From positions 1 to 11,268 of the forward strand of contig JAABRW010000348.1 in the NCBI GenBank assembly GCA_011390695.1: DNA of 11,268 nt, read 5' to 3'. Positions 6,149 to 11,268 of this stretch are shown one piece after another (the stretch's first letter is position 1; every line of letters starts with the position of its first letter). Below the pieces are notes generated by a model, which was not told where the DNA came from, did not search any database, and was given only the letters and a program-made list of their open reading frames with translations. The DNA is from Desulfotignum sp. (GTDB taxonomy: Bacteria > Desulfobacterota > Desulfobacteria > Desulfobacterales > Desulfobacteraceae). The position numbers and the translations under genes were made by a program.

Positions 6149-7540
6149 TTATCTGAAATCCTCCGGGTCAATGGCAAACCGCTTCATGATCTGCTGCAGG
6201 GCCTGGCGGTCCAGGCCGCACTGCCTGGCTGCCCGGGTGACATTGCCGCTGGTCCTGGACAGCATGGCCCCCACATAGTCATGGTTGAACCGGGTGAGCA
6301 TGGTTTCCTTGGCTTCTTTATAGGGCATCTCCATGATATGGCCGTCCAGACAGGTTTCAGGACAGGCATCAGGGTCTGCCTTGGAAACAGGGATGTCAGA
6401 TCTGCGGATCACCCCGTCTCTGGCATAGAGGATACCCTGTACCAGGACATTTTCCAATTCCCGGACGTTTCCTTTCCATGGGTGTTTCAAGAGCAGATCC
6501 ATGACATTTTCAGAGATAGCCTTCAGGGGTTTGTTCAGTTTTTTGCAGTTTTTGGCCACCAGGTGCTCCGTCAGCAGCGGTATGTCTTCTATCCGGTCCC
6601 GCAGGGGCGGTAGTTCAATGGAGATAACCGATAACCGGTAGAAAAGATCTTCCCTGAATTCTTTTTGGGCAATTTTTTGGGTGAGGTCCTGGTTGGTGGA
6701 GGCAATGATGCGTACATCCACTTTCTGGACCTTTGTATCCCCTAAGGGTTTGACTTCCTTTTCCTGGATCACCCGCAAAAGCTTGGTCTGGATGGACAGT
6801 CCGATATCCCCGATTTCATCCAGAAAGATTGTGCCTTGGTCTGCTTCCTGAAACAATCCGTTTTTATCCTGAAACGCGCTGGTAAACGCCCCTTTTTTAT
6901 GACCGAACAGTTCACTTTCCAGGATATGTTCAGGAATGGTGGGGCAGTTTACCGGAACAAAGGCGGCTTTACTGCGCAAACTGCGGCGGTGAATGGACCG
7001 GGCGGTGAGGTCTTTTCCGGTGCCTGATTCTCCTGTGATGAGTACGGTGACATCGGAAGCGGCCACCATAGCAATTTTTTCAAATACTTTTTCCATGGCC
7101 GGGCTGTGGCCCACCAGGGGTGAAAAGTCTTTATCTCTGGCCTTGAGCAGCTGCTTGTTTTCCAGAAGCAGCCGGCTGCGCTCCAGGGCCTTGCGGATCT
7201 TGAAAATGATTTCATCCTGTTCAAAGGGCTTGGCAATGAAATCATAGGCCCCGCTTTTAATGGCAATGACTGCAGAATCAATATTGCCGAATGCTGTGAG
7301 CATCACCACTGTGAGATCCGGATACCGTTTTTTGATCTGTTCCAGCAAAGCAAACCCGTCCATGCCGGGCATGCGGATATCACAGATCACCAGATCCCAG
7401 GTCCCCTGTTCCAGGATGTTCAAGGCCATTTCCCCGGAAAATGCCATGGAAACCGTGCAGTCGATTTCCGATTCCAGGGTGCGTTTCAGCAGACGGGTCA
7501 TGTCTTTTTCATCATCCACTGCCAGGATACGGGCGGTCAT
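6149..7540 (-). CDS. NtrC-family sigma-54-dependent response regulator
   Basis: A 463-residue transcription activator with three domains. The receiver (1-120) has acidic residues D9/D10, phosphorylation site D54 (VICDIRMPG), T82 and K104. The AAA+ domain (about 142-370) has Walker A GESGTGKD (170-177), the sigma-54 contact loop as GAFTSA (217-222) rather than GAFTGA, Walker B GTIFLDEIG (236-244) and an arginine-finger region FREDLFYRL (295-303). A Fis-type helix-turn-helix lies at about 425-457 (SGNVTRAARQCGLDRQALQQ). The ATG overlaps the stop of the histidine kinase gene by one base (TGATG), so translation is coupled and that kinase is the expected partner. The closest visible target is the sigma-54 promoter of the TauE/SafE permease downstream. 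It is the last gene of the operon. Confidence 0.95.
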   Translation of the reverse strand: MTARILAVDDEKDMTRLLKRTLESEIDCTVSMAFSGEMALNILEQGTWDLVICDIRMPGMDGFALLEQIKKRYPDLTVVMLTAFGNIDSAVIAIKSGAYDFIAKPFEQDEIIFKIRKALERSRLLLENKQLLKARDKDFSPLVGHSPAMEKVFEKIAMVAASDVTVLITGESGTGKDLTARSIHRRSLRSKAAFVPVNCPTIPEHILESELFGHKKGAFTSAFQDKNGLFQEADQGTIFLDEIGDIGLSIQTKLLRVIQEKEVKPLGDTKVQKVDVRIIASTNQDLTQKIAQKEFREDLFYRLSVISIELPPLRDRIEDIPLLTEHLVAKNCKKLNKPLKAISENVMDLLLKHPWKGNVRELENVLVQGILYARDGVIRRSDIPVSKADPDACPETCLDGHIMEMPYKEAKETMLTRFNHDYVGAMLSRTSGNVTRAARQCGLDRQALQQIMKRFAIDPEDFR

Positions 7541-9057
7541 CAGGTTTCCTCCCTGTCCGGGGTCTCGTCTGCCGCTTCAGCCCGGGGCAGGCTGATGGTA
7601 AAGGCGGCACCTTTTTCTTTTCTGTTTCTGGCTGTGATATCTCCTCCGTGGCGCCGGATAATGCCGTATCCAACGGAAAGCCCCAATCCGGTGCCCTGTC
7701 CCACAGGTTTGGTGGTGAAAAACGGATCAAAGATCCGGGAAAAATCCTTTTCCCGGATGCCGGTGCCGTTGTCTTTTACCGTAATCAGGACCTGGTCCTG
7801 GTCATCTGTTCTGATTTCCACCTGGATGCGGCCTGTTTTTTCCACTGCATGGCAGGCGTTGATCATCAGGTTTATAATGACCTGGGCCAGCTCCTGTTCA
7901 TTGCCGAAAACGGTTAAAGGCCGGGTGCAGGGTTTGGGGGGAATGACCACAACATTTCTGAAATCTGAATGGTTGGCCAGAAAGCTGATCACATCATCCA
8001 CCACTTTGCATGCATCAATGTGCTGCATTTTTGTCGACCCTTTTCTGGAAAAGGTCAACAGGTCGGACACCACAATCTTACAATTTTTTACATGCTTTTC
8101 AATGGTTTTCAGATCTTCCTCATGGTCCCCGGGATTTTTTAGCATCAGCTGGGTATATCCCAGGATGATGCCCAGGGGGTTGTTGATTTCATGGGCCACG
8201 CCTGCGGACAATTCCCCTAATGCGGCCAGTTTGTCCGCCTGGGCGATCTGCTGCTCCATCTGTTTTTTGTCATTGATATTCTTGATGATAAAATGGAAGG
8301 TCTTGCCGCAGCCGAATGCACCATAATCCACGCCTCCGGTGATGAGTACCCTGACAGTGGACTGATCGGCGCGCAGAAAATCGGTTTCTTCGTTCAGGAT
8401 ATACTCATGGGTTTCCAGAAGTCCGAAAATCCGCTCATTTTCAGATGGGATGGTTAAAAAATCTTTTAGCCCCATTTTTTTGTCCAGCATGTCTGCTTTC
8501 TGAAATCCGGTAAGGGCCACTCCGGCCCGGTTGATTTCCGTGATATTGAAATCCGGGTCCGTGACCATAATGGTATCCAGGGAATGTTCAAAAATCCGTC
8601 TGGCTTTGTGTTCAGAACTGGTGAGCATTTCAGTTCTTTCCACCACTTTCTGCTCCAGGGTCTGATTAAGTTCCAGCAGTTTGGCACTGGTATCTTCCTG
8701 TTTCTGTTTGGCGGACAGAATTTTTTCATTGATCCGCCAGCTCTGGTTGAAAAACAGGGTCACCGTTCCCACCAGCATGAAGGATATGGTGTTGACGGCA
8801 CCGGTATAGGGGCCGATGGTATGCCAGATATCCCCGCTGCCGGTGAGAATGAGAAACTGGCGCAGGATATGGCTGAAGGACCGGGATATTGCAAATATGG
8901 TGAATCCGGCGCAGATCCACAGCAGATAAAGGAAAACGGCATTATCCGGGGCCTGGTCCCGCAGGGATTTTGCCTTGAAGATGGACAGGATCCCCAGCAC
9001 CACCATGGCCACGGAACCCAGCACATCCACCAGCAAAATGGGCAGGTTGGCTGTCAT
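7540..9057 (-). CDS. Membrane-bound PAS sensor histidine kinase
   Basis: A 505-residue sensor kinase. Three hydrophobic helices occupy about residues 5-28, 41-63 and 86-104. Next come a coiled-coil linker (about 110-150), a PAS domain (about 150-264), a dimerisation domain with phospho-acceptor H289 (LGELSAGVAHEINNPLG), and a HATPase domain with N-box (N396, N400), DNGTGI (429-434), FDPFFTTK (443-450) and GQGTGLGLSV (453-462). The ATG at 9057 is chosen because it overlaps the stop of the preceding gene in an ATGA arrangement; the longer open frame to 9144 only adds residues in the shadow of that gene. There is almost no periplasmic domain, so the signal is likely sensed in the membrane, by the PAS domain, or through the neighbouring small membrane protein. 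The partner is the downstream NtrC-type regulator. Confidence 0.93.
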   Translation of the reverse strand: MTANLPILLVDVLGSVAMVVLGILSIFKAKSLRDQAPDNAVFLYLLWICAGFTIFAISRSFSHILRQFLILTGSGDIWHTIGPYTGAVNTISFMLVGTVTLFFNQSWRINEKILSAKQKQEDTSAKLLELNQTLEQKVVERTEMLTSSEHKARRIFEHSLDTIMVTDPDFNITEINRAGVALTGFQKADMLDKKMGLKDFLTIPSENERIFGLLETHEYILNEETDFLRADQSTVRVLITGGVDYGAFGCGKTFHFIIKNINDKKQMEQQIAQADKLAALGELSAGVAHEINNPLGIILGYTQLMLKNPGDHEEDLKTIEKHVKNCKIVVSDLLTFSRKGSTKMQHIDACKVVDDVISFLANHSDFRNVVVIPPKPCTRPLTVFGNEQELAQVIINLMINACHAVEKTGRIQVEIRTDDQDQVLITVKDNGTGIREKDFSRIFDPFFTTKPVGQGTGLGLSVGYGIIRRHGGDITARNRKEKGAAFTISLPRAEAADETPDREET

Positions 9058-9524
9058 ATTCCGGCCCCATTTCCATCCTGCCGCTGGGCTTTGAGCAGGC
9101 TGTTCAGTCCCATGAACAAAAAGATCATGGCCGGGACACACCACAGGTGATCCATCTTGAGAAAATAATAGATCACTGCCAAAAGCTGGGAATCGGACTG
9201 GGTGACAATGGCCATATTGGTTATGCTCAGGGTTTCGATACGCACCACTTCAATCTGGTTGTCCAGAAAATGGGCTGCCAGGGTATCCAGGTTCCAGAAA
9301 ATAAAAAACAGGGCTGCAAGCTGGATCAGCCGCCATCCCTTCTGCCGGACCAATCCCTGGCTGTTGATGGTGAACATGAGTGCCACCATGGAAAATAAAA
9401 AAAACAGATGCCCTATTTGATGGGCAATAATACCGGCATTGCCGGTATGCAGCTGGATGGCGAATGCCGGTGCCGGCAGGCCCCATATCCCCGCCAGACA
9501 GAAAAGGTAAAGCACGGGTTTCAT
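9054..9524 (-). CDS. Hypothetical small membrane protein with signal peptide
   Basis: A 156-residue protein I do not recognise. Residues 1-22 form a signal peptide (LPAPAFA-IQ cleavage). Membrane helices follow at about 32-54, 66-85 and 127-144. Histidines H35, H39, H85 and H126 lie in or near the helix ends (AHQIGH, LAAHF, MDHLW), which could suit metal or heme binding, but this is only an impression. The start at 9524 overlaps the stop of the HoxU-like gene (ATGA), and its own stop overlaps the kinase start in the same way. A longer frame to 9686 exists but lacks sense upstream. Its place between a redox protein and a kinase with almost no sensor domain suggests a signal-input or electron-relay role. 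Confidence 0.75.
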   Translation of the reverse strand: MKPVLYLFCLAGIWGLPAPAFAIQLHTGNAGIIAHQIGHLFFLFSMVALMFTINSQGLVRQKGWRLIQLAALFFIFWNLDTLAAHFLDNQIEVVRIETLSITNMAIVTQSDSQLLAVIYYFLKMDHLWCVPAMIFLFMGLNSLLKAQRQDGNGAGI

Positions 9525-10312
9525 TTTTTTATGTGTGCCTTTTCCGTGACGGCACGGGTGGACATGAGTTTGACACAGGCCGGACACAGGCTGTGGTGCT
9601 CTTTGGTATCCGGGTGATCCGGGCTGATATGGGACACCCGGTTCAGAAAATCCGCTGTGGCATACATGCGGCCGCATGCTTCGCACCGTTCCAGGGGGAG
9701 CTGCCCCACGGTGCGGTCCTGGATAGCAACGGTTCTCACACTGTCATGGTCCGTCACCGTGATTACGCCGGTGGGACACAGATTGGCACAGGTACCGCAG
9801 CCGATGCACTGGCCGTCTCCTTTTACCACCTGGCTGCCGGCCGCGGTTTTTTCCATTTTCAGGGCCCCGGCCTTGACGATCTCCTGACAGACCCGGATGC
9901 ACAGCCGGCACCGGATGCATCCATCCGGTTCCGGGGGCAGGTCCACCTGGTATCTATGGGCCAGGTCCCTGATCCGGTGGGCCTGGGGCGCCATACGGAA
10001 CAACCGGACAAACGCTTTTTGGCGGTGGGATCTGACCAGCGGAGAATCTGTGAGCACCACCATTCCGGGTTTTACCTTGAGCACGCAGGACAGCATCACT
10101 GTCTGCCTTCCTGTGGGGGAGGTGACCTCCACTCCGCAGATCCGGCAGGCACCCGAGGGCTTCAATGCCGGATGAAAACACAGGTGGGGGATGCTGATAT
10201 TGTTTTTCCGGGCCGCTTCCAGCACGGTCTGGCCTTCGGTGCATGGGATGGCTGCATTGTCGATGAAAATTTCAATCATGGCTGATCCATTCTTTTGGTT
10301 TTTCCTCTCCAT
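9521..10312 (-). CDS. HoxU/NuoG-N-like iron-sulfur protein (2Fe-2S plus two 4Fe-4S)
   Basis: A 263-residue cytoplasmic electron carrier subunit. The N-terminal 2Fe-2S ferredoxin fold has C45, C56, C59 and C76 (HLCFHP, GACRICGVEV, LSC), as in HoxU, HndD and NuoG. Two 4Fe-4S motifs follow: C132/C135/C138/C142 and C169/C172/C175/C179. A C-terminal pair CEAC (210-213) and CPAC (243-246) resembles a zinc ribbon and is an extra compared with HoxU. The start at 10312 overlaps the preceding stop codon (TAATG); M12 (MIEIFIDN) is closer to the usual family start and may be the real one. No hydrogenase or NuoF gene is in the window, so the electron partner is unknown; the GltD-like flavoprotein two genes upstream is the best candidate. 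Confidence 0.9.
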   Translation of the reverse strand: MERKNQKNGSAMIEIFIDNAAIPCTEGQTVLEAARKNNISIPHLCFHPALKPSGACRICGVEVTSPTGRQTVMLSCVLKVKPGMVVLTDSPLVRSHRQKAFVRLFRMAPQAHRIRDLAHRYQVDLPPEPDGCIRCRLCIRVCQEIVKAGALKMEKTAAGSQVVKGDGQCIGCGTCANLCPTGVITVTDHDSVRTVAIQDRTVGQLPLERCEACGRMYATADFLNRVSHISPDHPDTKEHHSLCPACVKLMSTRAVTEKAHIKK

Positions 10313-10530
10313 TATCGCGTATCCGAAAGGATCCGGAGACAGTCCTGGGGCAGGCGGTGGGTGCCTTTGCCCTGGAGGCTCACCTCTATGAGATCATCCG
10401 GATCATTGATGGAGGTATCCGGATCAGTCACCACCCCGTGGACACCGATAAAATCATTCATATAGGGTTCCCAGGCTTCATCTGTCGATGCCTGGAACAC
10501 TTCCACACGATTGCCGCGTTTAAACAGCAT
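10312..10530 (-). CDS. Small conserved-looking hypothetical protein (72 aa)
   Basis: A 72-residue acidic cytoplasmic protein without signal peptide or membrane helix. Pattern FKRGNRVEVF near the start, then alternating hydrophobic stretches (FIGVHGVV, LIEVSL, THRLPQDCLRIL), suggests a small beta-barrel of SH3 or KOW type; this is inferred from the pattern only. The ribosome binding site AAAGGAGG is strong and overlaps the stop codon of the GltD-like gene 11 bp upstream. The stop overlaps the start of the HoxU-like gene. Its position between two iron-sulfur proteins suggests an assembly or complex-stabilising role. Confidence 0.75.
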   Translation of the reverse strand: MLFKRGNRVEVFQASTDEAWEPYMNDFIGVHGVVTDPDTSINDPDDLIEVSLQGKGTHRLPQDCLRILSDTR

Positions 10531-10541
10531 AACAGCCTCCT

Positions 10542-11268
10542 TTATGTTGGGTTGACAGGCCGGGTCGGTACATGGTTTTTCGCTGACAGCCTGCGCTGGC
10601 AGTCGTTACACAAAAGCCGCTGTTCCGCTTTCTGGGTCAGGTCGGCGGTTTTGTCCGAAATAAAGGCCATATACTGGGCTGACGGCAGCTTTGCCCCACA
10701 GGCATCACAGGTCTGGATCTCCTGTTCGTTCAGGATGGTCCCGCACAGTTTGAGCATACGTCTGCCGTCTTTTTCTTCCAGGGTCATGGCATTGTTTTCA
10801 CAATTGGCTGCACAGGCCCCGCAGGTGATACAGTTTTCCGCCGTCATTCGAAAATCGGTTTTCACCGGGTGGTCAAAATCCAGGTATCCCAGATGCAGGG
10901 CATCAATACCCATTTTGTCCCGGCAGACTTCCACGCATTTGCCGCACCTTCTGCAGACATCACACCGCAGGCACCGCCGGGCTTCCTTTCGCACAGCTGC
11001 TTCATCATATCCCAGTTCCACCTGTTGAAAGGTGGTCCGTCTTCTGTCCACATTGAGCATGGGCATGACCGGCCGGGAAAGCCGCATTTTTTCGGCTGCC
11101 GTCATTTCGATCATGGGGACTTTGCGGCGGCGCACCGGAATTTTGGGCATCCTGGGCTGGGGCATGCCGGTGAGGTGCCGGTGGATGGCCTCGGCAGCCC
11201 GTTTGCCGCCGCCGATGGCCTCAATAACGGTTGCAGGCCCGGAGACCGCATCTCCTGCGGCAAACACC
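10542..11268 (-). CDS. GltD-like FAD/NAD(P) oxidoreductase with C-terminal 4Fe-4S clusters; 5' partial
   Basis: The C-terminal 242 or so codons of a larger flavoprotein; the start is beyond the window. The first residues, VFAAGDAVSGPATVIEAIG, are the C-terminal FAD-binding motif of the glutamate synthase small subunit (GltD/NfnB) family. After a basic linker comes a ferredoxin-like region: C99/C102 (RRCLRC), then C105/C108/C111/C115, then C146/C149/C152/C156. The protein ends with CDAC (187-190) and LCNDC (C220, C223), matching the CxxC pair in the HoxU-like protein of the same operon. It likely moves electrons between NAD(P)H and ferredoxin-type carriers. A true glutamate synthase role is unlikely, because the iron-sulfur neighbours and regulatory genes do not fit and no gltB is seen. 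Confidence 0.88.
   Translation of the reverse strand, partial: VFAAGDAVSGPATVIEAIGGGKRAAEAIHRHLTGMPQPRMPKIPVRRRKVPMIEMTAAEKMRLSRPVMPMLNVDRRRTTFQQVELGYDEAAVRKEARRCLRCDVCRRCGKCVEVCRDKMGIDALHLGYLDFDHPVKTDFRMTAENCITCGACAANCENNAMTLEEKDGRRMLKLCGTILNEQEIQTCDACGAKLPSAQYMAFISDKTADLTQKAEQRLLCNDCQRRLSAKNHVPTRPVNPT

Noticed and set aside
6113..6613. Plus-strand open frame of 166 codons
   Set aside because: It is antisense to the C-terminal half of the NtrC-type regulator and has no recognisable features.
9058..9144. Extension of the histidine kinase by 29 residues to an upstream start
   Set aside because: This stretch lies inside the coding region of the small membrane protein. The internal ATG at 9057 gives a normal 4-nt overlap and a membrane helix at the N-terminus.
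9525..9686. Extension of the 156-aa membrane protein by 54 residues
   Set aside because: It is antiphase with the well-supported HoxU-like C-terminus, and the shorter form begins with a proper signal peptide at an ATGA overlap.

Overview
The window looks like a chromosomal segment of a strictly anaerobic, sulfate-reducing Desulfobacterota bacterium, probably of the Desulfobacteraceae type. This is an inference from gene content: HoxU/NuoG-like and GltD-like iron-sulfur flavoprotein genes, an NtrC-type two-component system with a -24/-12 promoter, and a TauE/SafE permease. Base composition is roughly balanced. No tRNA, rRNA, CRISPR array, transposase or phage gene was seen.

Left part (1-1640). 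A partial membrane-anchored protein and pstB lie on the minus strand. pstB is the ATPase of the high-affinity phosphate ABC transporter. pstSCA and phoU are not in the window. A 290-bp divergent intergenic region holds a Pho-box-like site in front of pstB and several inverted repeats in front of the plus-strand genes.

Plus-strand pair (1637-3844). A YfcE/MJ0936-type metallophosphoesterase is followed 15 bp later by a Ser/Thr protein kinase fused to a C-terminal DUF1566 (Lcl) domain. The kinase gene overlaps tail-to-tail with the next minus-strand gene.

Middle (3833-6148). A TauE/SafE-family permease with a signal peptide is followed by a strong terminator-like hairpin and a 171-aa three-helix membrane protein, which may have its own leaderless promoter. 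Upstream of the permease is a near-consensus sigma-54 promoter (TGGCA-N6-TTGCT) with two inverted repeats at enhancer distance.

Right part (6149-11268). Six minus-strand genes form one tightly packed operon. In order of transcription they are a GltD-like flavoprotein with C-terminal ferredoxin clusters (cut by the window edge), a 72-aa protein, a HoxU-like 2Fe-2S/2x4Fe-4S protein, a 156-aa membrane protein, a three-helix PAS histidine kinase and an NtrC-type sigma-54 activator. The last four junctions are 1- or 4-nt stop/start overlaps and the first has an 11-nt gap. The two iron-sulfur proteins share a C-terminal module with nearly identical cysteine spacing.

Working model (inference): the iron-sulfur proteins and the small membrane protein report electron-carrier or redox status to the kinase. 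The NtrC-type regulator then drives sigma-54 transcription of the TauE/SafE permease next door.
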